From Lachnospiraceae bacterium (GTDB lineage: Bacteria; Bacillota; Clostridia; Lachnospirales; Lachnospiraceae): DNA of 42,135 bases. The position numbers and the translations under genes are program-made. Shown here piece after piece: positions 1 through 8,454 of the stretch (position 1 is the first letter of the stretch; every line of letters starts with the position of its first letter). The stretch lies in assembly GCA_900757145.1 (NCBI GenBank), contig CAAEMT010000069.1, positions 1-42,135 of the forward strand, given 5' to 3'. The notes beneath the pieces are model-generated. The model ran no database searches, was not told the DNA's origin, and saw only the letters and a list, made by a program, of their open reading frames with translations.

Positions 1-76
1 CAGAGCCTTTTCCAAACTGTTTCTCAATCTGCGCAAGCGCAGCATCCAATGCTTTTAACTTATCATCCTGTCCCAT
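1..76 (-). CDS. recA: RecA recombinase, N-terminal fragment
   Basis: Only the first 25 codons are inside the window; the gene runs off the left edge. The translated start carries the N-terminal helix typical of RecA, ending in QIEKQFGKGS, which precedes the core in nearly all RecA proteins. RecA forms filaments on single-stranded DNA, carries out strand exchange and triggers LexA self-cleavage. The ATG at 76-74 has a good ribosome binding site (AAAGGAGA) about 7 nt upstream. A consensus LexA box and a sigma-A-type promoter lie directly upstream, which independently supports the assignment. The identification rests on a short N-terminal match plus its regulatory context. Confidence 0.93.
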   Translation of the reverse strand, partial: MGQDDKLKALDAALAQIEKQFGKGS

Positions 77-93
77 ATCTGTTCTCCTTTTAC

Positions 94-107
94 CGAACTA
101 ATGTTCG
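94..107. promoter_or_regulatory. LexA operator (SOS box) of recA
   Basis: The sequence CGAACTAATGTTCG is a perfect match to the Gram-positive (Bacillus-type) LexA box CGAAC-N4-GTTCG. It sits 17 nt upstream of the recA start codon and just downstream of the -10 box at 121-126, so bound LexA would cover the region right after the transcription start. This places recA under SOS control. Confidence 0.92.
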
Positions 108-120
108 CTTCTCTTTCTTT

Positions 121-149
121 ATCCTAGTATACTTCTGCGTAATTGTCAA
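121..149 (-). promoter_or_regulatory. recA proximal promoter
   Basis: On the minus strand, TTGACA (149-144), a 17 nt spacer and TAGGAT (126-121) form a sigma-A-type promoter. The -35 box is perfect and the -10 box matches 4 of 6. The predicted start lies near 114, beside the LexA box at 94-107. Confidence 0.8.
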
Positions 150-255
150 GCAGTTCTTTTTCAAATCCATCTAAAATAAATTTCGGTAACAGTAACAAAA
201 ATCTTGCCTTTGAAATACTTTGAGCAAATACACTATATTGTTTTTATATATTCTC

Positions 256-284
256 ATATTATATGTTTTTCTTCTGTTTGTCAA
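256..284 (-). promoter_or_regulatory. Possible second, upstream recA promoter
   Basis: On the minus strand, TTGACA (284-279), 17 nt and TAATAT (261-256) form a second promoter-like sequence pointing at recA, about 170 nt upstream of its start codon. It directly follows the palindromic repeat at 305-402. No other gene lies between it and recA, so it would give a long leader lacking an obvious terminator. The call is from sequence pattern only. Confidence 0.5.
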
Positions 285-304
285 GAGCCACGAAAAATAA
301 TAGC

Positions 305-402
305 GCAATAAAATCCCACTTGCATCCGCGCGTATCTTTATTTTTGTGTCATCGGAAAGTCTTTCGCGCCATCAGCGTAACAAGATCCTTCCTATAATAT
401 AA
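305..402. repeat. Dispersed palindromic intergenic repeat, copy A
   Basis: About 100 bp here match 36389-36483 in the same orientation. Shared blocks include GGAAAG, CATCAGCGT, TTATTTTT and the flank around GCATCCG/GTATCCG. The core is an imperfect inverted repeat (left arm about 344-359, right arm about 385-402) around a conserved CATCAGCGT loop. Both copies lie between a terminator hairpin on one side and a minus-strand promoter on the other. This copy is more diverged in its arms than copy B. It codes for nothing visible, and is probably a small non-autonomous or REP-like element. Confidence 0.75.
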
Positions 403-411
403 AGTAAGATA

Positions 412-439
412 GGGAATACCGTAAATCTGCGGTATTCCC
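412..439 (-). terminator. Probable terminator of the pyrH-rseP operon
   Basis: GGGAATACCG (412-421) and CGGTATTCCC (430-439) form a perfect 10 bp stem with an 8 nt loop. On the minus strand the following bases (TATCTTACTTTATATTAT) are T-rich but not a clean T run. It is the first strong hairpin after rseP, about 170 nt past its stop. Confidence 0.6.
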
Positions 440-607
440 CTAAAATAAATCTAATTTGCATTTTAAACTGTTATTTCACTCTCACATGTCCATTGACCGC
501 AGCGCCGTTTTGCGCCGCAGAATAGCTGCGGCACGTTCCTATGCACTTTCTGAATCCTCTCAAAAAGCGCGTCCGCTCTCTATCATTTCCGCATCATGCC
601 AGATTCC
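440..607. other. Gene-free tail downstream of rseP
   Basis: I see no credible gene. There is a small GCCGCAG/CTGCGGC hairpin (514-520 with 526-532) with no T run on either strand. Short minus-strand reading frames are broken by several stops. In many Firmicutes ispG and polC follow rseP; neither is present here. Confidence 0.6.
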
Positions 608-1639
608 TTACATCAATATCTTCCTCACATCGTTAAACATAACGAATACCATAAGTACCATCAAAAGCATCAGCCCTGCCATGTGTATCCTTGCCTCGAT
701 CTCCTGATTTACCTTTTTGCCGCGGATTGCCTCAATGAGTAGGAATACAAGTCTGCCCCCATCGAGAGCCGGAAGAGGCAACAGATTCATTACGCCCAGG
801 TTCGCAGTCAGCAAAATTGCGATGTTGACAAGGTTCAGCCAAATATACAGCGGACCATCCTGCTTGCTCGCCTCGTACGTATCACCAATCGCATCTACAA
901 CGCCGACAGGACCGGACATATCGTTGATCGTTACTCCGCCAGTCACAAGCATCTTAAGACTTTGCAGCGTCAGATCAATCCAGTAATACACTTCGTGTGC
1001 ACTGTATCGGAGCGTCTCAAGAGGATTCGTCTTTTTTCTCAGATTCACACTCCCCTGTACGCCATACAGATAGCCCTCATCCGTAAGCGTTGGCGTCACA
1101 GTGGTTGTGTATCTCTGTCCATCGCGCTCGTATTCAAAAGTAACTGTATCTCCGCTGTGAAACATACCGTAATTCGATATTTCACGATAAAACATAATCT
1201 TCTTGCCGTTCATCCGTATGATGCGGTCGCCTGCCTGCAGCCCTGCTTCCTGTGCCGGATATCCATCCATTACCCCGCGGATAATCGGTTCATCATAGCC
1301 GATTGTTCCAATAATAAAGATAGAAAGCACAAAAGCAAGAATAAAATTAAAGATCGGCCCTGCCACAACCACCGAAATTCTCGCCCACACAGACTTACTT
1401 CCAAAGGTTCCCTCTCCCTCATCCTCTGCATCCTCGCCAAGCATCATACACGAACCGCCAAATGGAAGGATTTTCAGTGAGTATCTTGTACCGCCCCATT
1501 CATGACTTAAGATTCTTGGTCCCATGCCTAATGAAAATTCTACGACTGTGATTCCGTTCATCTTCGCAAACAAAAAATGTCCGAACTCATGTATGATAAT
1601 GATGACGCTGAATATCAGCAACGCTATAAGGAGTCTCAA
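608..1639 (-). CDS. rseP: RseP/RasP site-2 zinc metalloprotease
   Basis: An intramembrane protease that cuts anti-sigma factors and leftover signal peptides in the cytoplasmic membrane. I choose the TTG at 1639-1637, one nt after the dxr stop and preceded by AGGTGG, giving 343 residues; the first available ATG frame would start deep inside dxr. The protein opens with a membrane segment containing the zinc motif HEFGH (about residues 17-21). A second membrane segment near residue 100, a PDZ domain (about 110-200) and the third-ligand motif NLLPLPALDGGRL near residue 293 follow, then a last C-terminal membrane helix. Length is slightly below the roughly 420 of RasP but normal for clostridial members. 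It is the last gene of the pyrH-frr-uppS-cdsA-dxr-rseP operon. Confidence 0.95.
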   Translation of the reverse strand: MRLLIALLIFSVIIIIHEFGHFLFAKMNGITVVEFSLGMGPRILSHEWGGTRYSLKILPFGGSCMMLGEDAEDEGEGTFGSKSVWARISVVVAGPIFNFILAFVLSIFIIGTIGYDEPIIRGVMDGYPAQEAGLQAGDRIIRMNGKKIMFYREISNYGMFHSGDTVTFEYERDGQRYTTTVTPTLTDEGYLYGVQGSVNLRKKTNPLETLRYSAHEVYYWIDLTLQSLKMLVTGGVTINDMSGPVGVVDAIGDTYEASKQDGPLYIWLNLVNIAILLTANLGVMNLLPLPALDGGRLVFLLIEAIRGKKVNQEIEARIHMAGLMLLMVLMVFVMFNDVRKILM

Positions 1640-1640
1640 C

Positions 1641-2783
1641 TTACCACCTGCTTTCAATAATATCGTATACTGCCTTCTCCGTATCAAGGATCTGCCCGAC
1701 ATTCGGAGCTTCGATCACTCGATGTCCATCCATGCAGTAGCGTATAATTTCATAAATATCCGTAAATCCAATCTGGAGCTTGAGGAACTTGCTCACAGCG
1801 CGCTCATTCGCAGCATTAAATACGGTCGGCATCGAACCTCCAGTTCTGGCTGCCTCAAATGCGTATCTAAGCCCCAAAAATGTATCCATATCAGGATCTT
1901 CAAATGTAATGCTGCCGATTTTAGCAAAGTCAAGGCGATCCCCATCCAGAAAACGACGTTCTGGATAATAAAGCGCATACTGGATCGGCAGCTTCATATC
2001 TGGCGTACCAAGCTGCGCGATCACTGCTCCGTCCATAAACTGCACCATAGAGTGAATAATACTCTGCGGCTGGATCACTACCTGAATCTGATCCAGATCT
2101 GTTCCGAACAGCCAGCGTGCCTCCATGACCTCAAGACCTTTATTAACCATACTTGCAGAGTCAATCGTGATTTTCTGTCCCATTGCCCAGTTTGGATGCT
2201 TCAGCGCATCCTCCACGCGTACATTTGTAAGCTCACTGTACGTACGGCCGCGAAACGGACCGCCCGATGCCGTCAGAAGTATCTTATTGATCTGTCTGCT
2301 GTCCTCTCCATTTAGTGACTGGAAGATCGCACTGTGCTCACTGTCGACCGGAAGGATACGCACGCTGTGCTCCTTTGCAAGCGGCATAATGATATGGCCT
2401 GCGGTCACTAATGTCTCTTTGTTTGCAAGCGCAATATCCTTTCCCGCTTTGATCGCCTCTATCGTCGGCACAATACCGATCATGCCGACAATCGCTGTCA
2501 CAAGGATTTCTGCCTCCTCACAGACTGCAATCTCTTTCAATCCTTCCATACCTGCCACGATACGAACCGGAAGATCTGACACTGCCGTTCTGAGCGCCTT
2601 TGCATCTGTCTCCTCCCAAACAGCCGCGATGCGCGGACGAAACTCTCGTATCTGCGCTTCAAGCAGCTTGATATTTCTCCCTGCGGACAGCGCCGCCACT
2701 TCTATATCTCCGTTTGCTCTCACAACATCAAGCGTCTGTGTTCCTATAGAGCCTGTAGAACCGAGAATTGCTATTTTTTTCAT
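1641..2783 (-). CDS. dxr: 1-deoxy-D-xylulose 5-phosphate reductoisomerase
   Basis: IspC/Dxr converts DXP to 2-C-methyl-D-erythritol 4-phosphate with NADPH, the committed step of the MEP isoprenoid pathway in the cytoplasm. The 380-residue length is normal. Visible features are the N-terminal NADPH fold GSTGSIGTQTLDVVRAN, NKETLVTAG, the metal and substrate motif DSEHSAIFQ and the flexible-loop region ASGGPFRG. The C-terminal helical domain ends ESRW. It lies 29 nt downstream of cdsA and 1 nt upstream of the rseP TTG, whose ribosome binding site lies in the last dxr codons, so the two are probably translationally coupled. Its product feeds UppS, encoded in the same operon. Confidence 0.97.
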   Translation of the reverse strand: MKKIAILGSTGSIGTQTLDVVRANGDIEVAALSAGRNIKLLEAQIREFRPRIAAVWEETDAKALRTAVSDLPVRIVAGMEGLKEIAVCEEAEILVTAIVGMIGIVPTIEAIKAGKDIALANKETLVTAGHIIMPLAKEHSVRILPVDSEHSAIFQSLNGEDSRQINKILLTASGGPFRGRTYSELTNVRVEDALKHPNWAMGQKITIDSASMVNKGLEVMEARWLFGTDLDQIQVVIQPQSIIHSMVQFMDGAVIAQLGTPDMKLPIQYALYYPERRFLDGDRLDFAKIGSITFEDPDMDTFLGLRYAFEAARTGGSMPTVFNAANERAVSKFLKLQIGFTDIYEIIRYCMDGHRVIEAPNVGQILDTEKAVYDIIESRW

Positions 2784-2812
2784 CTGTACTTCATCCTTTC
2801 CTCAAATACAGC

Positions 2813-3631
2813 TTAAAACATACCCGAAAATGCCTGTGCCAGATAATAGATAACAGGAGCGATAAAGATCACACTGTCAAAGCGGTCTAAGATGCCTCCA
2901 TGCCCCGGTATCAATTTTCCATAATCCTTGATGCCCCGATTTCTCTTGATCGCAGACGCTGCAAGATCCCCTATCATGGAAATCAATCCTCCGACCGCAC
3001 TGATCACAGCAAAACTGATGATCGTATACGCATCGCCGCCCATTGACCCGGAAATTGCCGCCGCATATATTGCACCTATTGCCGCTGCGCCGACAACACC
3101 TCCGACGGCACCCTCAACAGACTTCTTCGGACTGAGCTTCGGAGACATCTTGTGCTTTCCAAACAGCATCCCGACGCAGTACGCGCACGTATCGCAGCCC
3201 CATGAACTGATAAAGATCAGCCATACAAGAAATACTCCATGCTCCATAATACGAAGCTCATAGATACACGAAAGCATCACCGCCACGTATACCACACCAA
3301 AAAATGCGCCTGTGACCTGATCTGTCTTGTATCTCGGATATGTAAATACATATACAGCCATAAGCAGGATCAAAAGAGCAAGCATGCCTGCCATAGTATA
3401 TGCAGTGAGATCAAAAAATACAATACCATAATAAAAAATACAGCCTAGATACCCAACTGCGGCAAGCGGCGAAAACTTCTGATCCTCTATGCCAAGCGCA
3501 CGGTACAACTCATGCAGTCCGATGATCGAAATCACAAGTAAAGAAGCCGCAAGTACATTGCCGCCTGTAATGAGCAGAATAAGCGCAAGGATCACAAGAA
3601 CAATTCCACTCAACAACCTTGTACGAAACAT
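2813..3631 (-). CDS. cdsA: Phosphatidate cytidylyltransferase
   Basis: CdsA makes CDP-diacylglycerol from CTP and phosphatidate at the membrane, the branch point of phospholipid synthesis. I choose the ATG at 3631-3629 (272 residues). It has GGGAGGG upstream, partly inside the last uppS codons, whereas the longer frame would overlap uppS heavily. The protein is polytopic, with about seven or eight hydrophobic segments. The C-terminal family signature is clear: ASAIKR, then KDYGKLIPGHGG, then DRFDS. The uppS stop at 3633-3635 is 1 nt from the start codon, so translation is likely coupled. Confidence 0.96.
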   Translation of the reverse strand: MFRTRLLSGIVLVILALILLITGGNVLAASLLVISIIGLHELYRALGIEDQKFSPLAAVGYLGCIFYYGIVFFDLTAYTMAGMLALLILLMAVYVFTYPRYKTDQVTGAFFGVVYVAVMLSCIYELRIMEHGVFLVWLIFISSWGCDTCAYCVGMLFGKHKMSPKLSPKKSVEGAVGGVVGAAAIGAIYAAAISGSMGGDAYTIISFAVISAVGGLISMIGDLAASAIKRNRGIKDYGKLIPGHGGILDRFDSVIFIAPVIYYLAQAFSGMF

Positions 3632-3632
3632 A

Positions 3633-4340
3633 TTATCCCTCCCTGTTTCCTCCATAAAGCCTGCTTCGGCCATTGTATTTTTCAATTGCCTTCCAAAGAT
3701 CATCTTTCGTAAATGCAGGCCACGGAATATCTGTAAAATAAAACTCCGTATACGCAAGCTGCCACATCAGATAATTGGAAAGCCTCTGCTCTCCGCTTGT
3801 GCGGATCAAAAGATCAGGATCAGGCACTTCTGCTGTATCGAGATACGATGCGAAGCTGCTCTCCGTAATATCCTCCGGCAAAAGCTTCCCAGAAGCGCAG
3901 TCTGACGCAACTTTACGCACAGCACGCACGATCTCATCCCTGCTGCCGTAATTGAGCGCAATCTGAAAATTCAGTCCCGTATTGTCTTTTGAAGACTCTA
4001 CAAGCATTTTCAGGCTATCCTGAAGATCCTGGTCAAACGCCGTCGGATCGCCAAGCACGCGTACCTTCATATTGTTCTCCCTAGCCGTCTTGATACACGT
4101 CTTTGTATAACGGCGGAACAGTCTCATAAGACCATCTACCTCATCCTTGGAGCGTTTCCAGTTCTCTGTCGAAAAAAGATACACGGTCAGATACTTAATC
4201 CCCATATTGTACGCATCCTCGCAGATCACCTCAAGATTCTTGGCGCCCCTTGCGTGACCGTAATTGCGCGGCATCCCTTTACTCTTCGCCCAGCGTCCGT
4301 TTCCATCTAAAATTATCGCAACATGCTGCGGAATTACCAT
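3633..4340 (-). CDS. uppS: Isoprenyl (undecaprenyl) diphosphate synthase
   Basis: A cis-prenyltransferase that extends farnesyl diphosphate to undecaprenyl diphosphate, the lipid carrier for peptidoglycan and surface polysaccharides. The ATG at 4340-4338 is preferred (235 residues): the GGGAGG at 4353-4348 is 7 nt away, while the ATG at 4346 sits right on it. Motifs are HVAIILDGNGRWAK with the catalytic Asp, the YGHARG segment, LFSTENWKR, and near the end the isoprenoid-binding RTSGEQRLSNYLMWQ followed by FYFTDIPWP. It sits between frr and cdsA in the standard Firmicute order. A terminator-like hairpin lies in the 85 nt before it. Confidence 0.96.
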   Translation of the reverse strand: MVIPQHVAIILDGNGRWAKSKGMPRNYGHARGAKNLEVICEDAYNMGIKYLTVYLFSTENWKRSKDEVDGLMRLFRRYTKTCIKTARENNMKVRVLGDPTAFDQDLQDSLKMLVESSKDNTGLNFQIALNYGSRDEIVRAVRKVASDCASGKLLPEDITESSFASYLDTAEVPDPDLLIRTSGEQRLSNYLMWQLAYTEFYFTDIPWPAFTKDDLWKAIEKYNGRSRLYGGNREG

Positions 4341-4353
4341 ACTCATTCCTCCC

Positions 4354-4413
4354 AAAAAGAAAGAGCCGCAAAACAGCTCCGGCGGAGCACTCCCCGTCCG
4401 TACAGTTTGCGGC
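4354..4413 (-). terminator. Hairpin with T run between frr and uppS (possible attenuator)
   Basis: GCCGCAAA/TTTGCGGC (4365-4372 with 4406-4413) form an outer stem enclosing a second hairpin, GCTCC/GGAGC (4376-4380 with 4384-4388). On the minus strand it is followed at once by TCTTTCTTTTTG, and then by the uppS ribosome binding site. It has the shape of an intrinsic terminator inside an operon, so partial termination would lower uppS-cdsA-dxr-rseP relative to pyrH-frr. Confidence 0.6.
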
Positions 4414-4425
4414 ATCTCCACGTTT

Positions 4426-4977
4426 TTATACTGTAAGAATTTCCTTCGACTTTTCGTCCACTGCTTTATCAATTTCCTTGATATATTTGTCCGTCATCTT
4501 CTGAACCTTTTCTTCCAGCTCTTTGATCTCGTCCTCAGATACATCTTCTTTGCCCAGCTTCTTCAGTGTGTCATTCGCATCTCTTCTGATATTGCGGATC
4601 GCCACTTTTCCTGCTTCACCCTTTTTCTTGATGTCCTTTACGAGATCCTTTCTGCGCTCTTCTGTAAGCTCCGGAAATACAAGGCGGATCACACGGCCGT
4701 CATTAGTCGGATTGATACCAACATCGGACATCAGTATTGCTTTTTCAATCACTTTTACCATGGAAGCTTCCCACGGCTGGATCTGCAGAATTCTCGGTTC
4801 CGGAACTGTAATATTTCCTACCTGCTGCAAAGGTGTCGGCGTACCGTAGTAATCTACCTTGATCTTATTAAGCACGTTTGGATTCGCACGCCCTGCACGG
4901 ATCGTTCCGAACTCTGAAAGCAGATTGTTGTATGTCTTTGTCATTTTCTCGTCATATACCTTGATTCTCTCATCCAT
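4426..4977 (-). CDS. frr: Ribosome recycling factor
   Basis: RRF splits post-termination ribosomes together with EF-G. The 183-residue length is close to the usual 185. It shows the three-helix-bundle pattern and conserved segments AGRANPNVL, QIQPWEASMVKVIEKAI, SDVGINPTNDGRVIRLVFPELTEERRKDLVK and the helix VAIRNIRRDAND. The start codon has AGGAGGAAGAG upstream. It follows pyrH by 18 nt, the usual arrangement in Firmicutes. Confidence 0.98.
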   Translation of the reverse strand: MDERIKVYDEKMTKTYNNLLSEFGTIRAGRANPNVLNKIKVDYYGTPTPLQQVGNITVPEPRILQIQPWEASMVKVIEKAILMSDVGINPTNDGRVIRLVFPELTEERRKDLVKDIKKKGEAGKVAIRNIRRDANDTLKKLGKEDVSEDEIKELEEKVQKMTDKYIKEIDKAVDEKSKEILTV

Positions 4978-4995
4978 AATCTCTTCCTCCTGTAT

Positions 4996-5691
4996 TTACA
5001 CGGTGACTTTTGTACCGTTAAGCGTTCCGTTTACGGTATCTACTATGCTGTTTTCCTGATTCAGTCCGAATACAAGCATCGGCATCTTATTCTCCATACA
5101 CAAGATCGATGCTGTCATATCCACTACGCCAAGCTTTCTGTCAATGACCTCTGCAATAGAAATCTCATCAAACTTCTTCGCATCTGGATTATCCTTCGGA
5201 TCACTGTCGTATACGCCATCAATCGACTTGGCAAGCAGAATGACTTCTGCCTCAATCTCGATAGCACGCAGCACAGTCGCCGTATCTGTAGAGAAATACG
5301 GATGTCCCGTACCGCCTGCAAAAAATGTCACGACACCATTTGCAAAATTCTCATTTGCTTTATCCTTTGAAAATAACTCGGTAAACGCTCCACAGGCAAA
5401 CGGCGTCATCACAGATGTTTTCATCCCGACTGAACGGAATATCTCCGATACATAGATACAATTCATCACAGTGGCAAGCATACCGATCTGGTCTGCTTTT
5501 GTACGGTCAATATTCTCACTGGAACGACCTCTCCAGAAGTTACCGCCGCCGATCACGATACCTATTTCCATGCCCTGATCTGCAAGCACTTTCACTTGTT
5601 TAGCCACCTTTGTGACAGTCGGTTCGTCAAATCCAGTCTTTTTGTCTCCGGCAAGCGCCTCACCGCTCAGCTTTAAAAGAACTCTTTTCAT
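4996..5691 (-). CDS. pyrH: UMP kinase
   Basis: PyrH phosphorylates UMP to UDP, supplying pyrimidine nucleotides for RNA and cell-wall sugar nucleotides. The 231-residue protein has the amino-acid-kinase fold: KLSGEAL at the start, the glycine-rich IVIGGGNFWRGR, DQIGMLATVMN, and the C-terminal nucleotide site YDSDPKDNPDAKKF. The start has GAAGGAGATTAGTC upstream. It appears to be the first gene of the operon; the rpsB and tsf genes that often precede it are absent. Confidence 0.97.
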   Translation of the reverse strand: MKRVLLKLSGEALAGDKKTGFDEPTVTKVAKQVKVLADQGMEIGIVIGGGNFWRGRSSENIDRTKADQIGMLATVMNCIYVSEIFRSVGMKTSVMTPFACGAFTELFSKDKANENFANGVVTFFAGGTGHPYFSTDTATVLRAIEIEAEVILLAKSIDGVYDSDPKDNPDAKKFDEISIAEVIDRKLGVVDMTASILCMENKMPMLVFGLNQENSIVDTVNGTLNGTKVTV

Positions 5692-5724
5692 GACTAATCT
5701 CCTTCAATATGCTTTATTGATAAC

Positions 5725-5733
5725 AGTATACCA
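5725..5733 (-). promoter_or_regulatory. Extended -10 promoter of pyrH
   Basis: On the minus strand TGGTATACT forms an extended -10 box (TGn plus TATACT), about 34 nt upstream of the pyrH start. No good -35 is visible, which is normal for extended -10 promoters. It would let pyrH and the downstream genes start separately from the upstream ATPase gene. Confidence 0.55.
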
Positions 5734-5760
5734 GTATTTGTCTCCAAAATCTACTAAAAT

Positions 5761-8346
5761 TTATGAAGCTGTCTTGTGCTTTTGTTTACGATTCGCGTAC
5801 ATATGCGACAACTTCTTCACAATGATGCTCAAATACCGGAAAATAGGTTCGGTGATAATTGCAAAAATTGCAAGGAGCATCATGCTCTTCTTGGAAATAC
5901 TTGTGATCGCAAAAATACTGCTGACAAACGTCATACAATAAAGCAGCCCCGCCGCCATACCAAACCATAATATCCAATGATACTTCGTCATCGGTGAAGC
6001 GATCTGATACAGAATCATCAATCCTACGATTGCGAGTACGATCGTCGAAGATGTTGATACGTCCGCTTCACTTACATTAAACTCAAGACAGAACAGATAG
6101 AGTGCGCTGACTACAATAAAATCCGTCAATCCTCCAGGCAAAGCCTTAAACAGCACATTGCTTAAGAAATGCCCCTGTATCCGCTCCGTATTCTTTTCAA
6201 GCGACATAACAAATGCCGGTATCCCTATCGTAAACATACTGATCAGTGAAATCTGCGACGGCTCCAGTGGATAATTCACCAGCAAAATAATCGACAGAAT
6301 CGACATACACAAGGAGAAGATATTCTTTACAAGGAAAAGGCTCGCTGTGCGCTCAATATTGTTGACAACACGACGCCCCTCTGCCACAACAGAAGGCATC
6401 TTGGAAAAATCTGACTCCAAAAGCACAAGCTGTGACACCTGAGCTGCCGCATCGCTTCCTGACGCCATGGCGATACTGCAGTCGGCATCTTTAAGAGCTA
6501 GAACATCATTTACACCGTCTCCTGTCATGGCAACCGTATGACCACAGGATTTCAGCGCACTAATTAGCTGACGCTTCTGATCCGGCGTTACGCGTCCAAA
6601 TACCGTATATTTGTCGGCTGCTGCCTGAATCATCTCTTCGTCTGTAAGCGTTCCGGCATCAACATAATTTTCTGCATTCGCTATGCCTGCCTCTTTTGCC
6701 ACTTCCGAAACTGTCACAGGATTATCGCCTGAGATAACCTTGATCGTAACGCCCTGATTTGCAAAATACGTAAATGTCTCCTTCGCATTCGCCCGAATCG
6801 GGTTTGAAAGCAGTATCATTCCCATCGGTTCTGCCGGCTTGCTAAGCGGCTTTCCGTCAAGTGTTCCTTCATATCTGCCGAACACAAGTACGCGGTAGCC
6901 CTGACGGCTCCAGTGCTCTATCTGTTTGGCATACTCTGCATACGTCTCTTTCAGGATAAACTCAGGAGCCCCCATCACATAATTTGCATCCTCAAAGACA
7001 GCTCCGCTGTACTTTGTCTCTGAGGAGAACGGATGAACCTTTTCCGGACGTTTTCCGCTTCTCTTACGGAAAGCATCTTTAATTGCCTTCATTGTGATAT
7101 TGTCTGTAGCCATAGCCGCAGCAAAATCCCCGACTGCAAGCTCCATCTCAGCCTGCTCTTCCGGTGTAAACGGCAGAACCGTCTCTTCCTGATGCATCTC
7201 TTCCTGCACAGCATCTGCCTGTACCTTATCCTGTTTCGAAATCTTTCGCAGCGGGAGCATTTTCTTGACTGTCATCGTATTATCCGTGATCGTACCGGTC
7301 TTGTCAACGCATAGCACATCGACACGTGCAAGTGTCTCGATACATTTCATATTATGAACAAGAACCTTCTGCATCGCAAGACGCATAACACTAACTGCCA
7401 GTGCAACACTTGCCAAAAGATACAGACCTTCCGGAATCATGCCTACGATCGCGGCTACCGTTCCCGTGACGCTTTCACGTATGGAGGTATTATTAATAAA
7501 ATGCTGCTGACTAAACAGGATGATCGCAATCGGTATGATCAGGATACCGATCGTCTTAACAAGACGGTCAAGCGAACGGATCATCTCCGAAACCTCTCCG
7601 TCATTCATTGCCTTTGCTTTTAACGTAAGCTGAGACACATAGGAATCTTCTCCGACCTTTTCAATACGCGCATGACACTGTCCGGATACAATAAAGCTTC
7701 CTGAAAGCAGCGAATCCCCTTTTTTCTTCAGAATCTGGTCCGACTCTCCTGTGATCAGCGACTCATTGACGAGTACCTCCCCGTCCTCCACCGAAGCATC
7801 CGCCGGAATCTGGTTTCCTGCAGCAAATATAACAACATCATCGAGAACGAGTTCTTCTGCCTGTATGACGCGTTTTTTCCCGTCACGAATGACCGTACTC
7901 TTCGGAGCATTCAGAATACTGAGATTGTCCAGCACTTTTTTAGACCGGAGCTCTTGAATGATACCAATAAGCGTGTTAGCTAAAATAACTGGCAAAAATG
8001 TAAGATCACGAAATGAACCTACCATGATAAGCAGCACTGCGATAACAAAAAAGATCAGATTGAAATACGTAAAAATATTGCTGAAAATAATCTCTTTCTG
8101 CGATTTTGACGCTGCCTCGATCTGCTTATTCACCATTCCCTGCGCGATACGCTCGTCCACCTGAGCCTGTGTAAGTCCATCACTGACCTTTGGGGTATAC
8201 CGCTTCACGATATTAATCCGCTCCGGCAGCCTGTATTCTTCAGGAATGACCTTTGTCTTTTTCCATTTCTGTCCGAACGCCTTTATAGAATGCCACAAAT
8301 CCATACTTTCTTTTTGAGGCTCTTTTATCTCTTCCTTCTTTTCCAC
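5761..8346 (-). CDS. P-type cation-transporting ATPase, Exp7/CtpE type
   Basis: A membrane pump of 861 residues. In order: a charged N-terminal region, two membrane helices, the actuator domain with TGES (ITGESD), two helices containing the ion-site motif PEGL (GMIPEGLYLL), the phosphorylation motif DKTGT, a nucleotide-binding domain, the hinge GDGVND and about six C-terminal helices. PEGL with this layout is typical of the bacterial subfamily of pneumococcal Exp7 and mycobacterial CtpE; CtpE has been linked to Ca2+ uptake. The ion here cannot be read from sequence. The annotated start is GTG with only a weak ribosome binding site; the ATG 14 codons further in is an alternative. It is divergent from the CapK-like gene. 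Confidence 0.9.
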   Translation of the reverse strand: MEKKEEIKEPQKESMDLWHSIKAFGQKWKKTKVIPEEYRLPERINIVKRYTPKVSDGLTQAQVDERIAQGMVNKQIEAASKSQKEIIFSNIFTYFNLIFFVIAVLLIMVGSFRDLTFLPVILANTLIGIIQELRSKKVLDNLSILNAPKSTVIRDGKKRVIQAEELVLDDVVIFAAGNQIPADASVEDGEVLVNESLITGESDQILKKKGDSLLSGSFIVSGQCHARIEKVGEDSYVSQLTLKAKAMNDGEVSEMIRSLDRLVKTIGILIIPIAIILFSQQHFINNTSIRESVTGTVAAIVGMIPEGLYLLASVALAVSVMRLAMQKVLVHNMKCIETLARVDVLCVDKTGTITDNTMTVKKMLPLRKISKQDKVQADAVQEEMHQEETVLPFTPEEQAEMELAVGDFAAAMATDNITMKAIKDAFRKRSGKRPEKVHPFSSETKYSGAVFEDANYVMGAPEFILKETYAEYAKQIEHWSRQGYRVLVFGRYEGTLDGKPLSKPAEPMGMILLSNPIRANAKETFTYFANQGVTIKVISGDNPVTVSEVAKEAGIANAENYVDAGTLTDEEMIQAAADKYTVFGRVTPDQKRQLISALKSCGHTVAMTGDGVNDVLALKDADCSIAMASGSDAAAQVSQLVLLESDFSKMPSVVAEGRRVVNNIERTASLFLVKNIFSLCMSILSIILLVNYPLEPSQISLISMFTIGIPAFVMSLEKNTERIQGHFLSNVLFKALPGGLTDFIVVSALYLFCLEFNVSEADVSTSSTIVLAIVGLMILYQIASPMTKYHWILWFGMAAGLLYCMTFVSSIFAITSISKKSMMLLAIFAIITEPIFRYLSIIVKKLSHMYANRKQKHKTAS

Positions 8347-8454
8347 GATTCCACATCCTGTCCTTTAATCTTTCATATCTTTTAAATCTTACCACACTTT
8401 CTGCGCTTTTTTAACCCTTGAAATTCTGAAATTTTCTTAAATAATTCTAATTTC

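Noticed and set aside
1524..2315. 263-codon plus-strand ORF antisense to dxr and rseP
   Set aside because: Shadow of two well-supported genes with no start signal.
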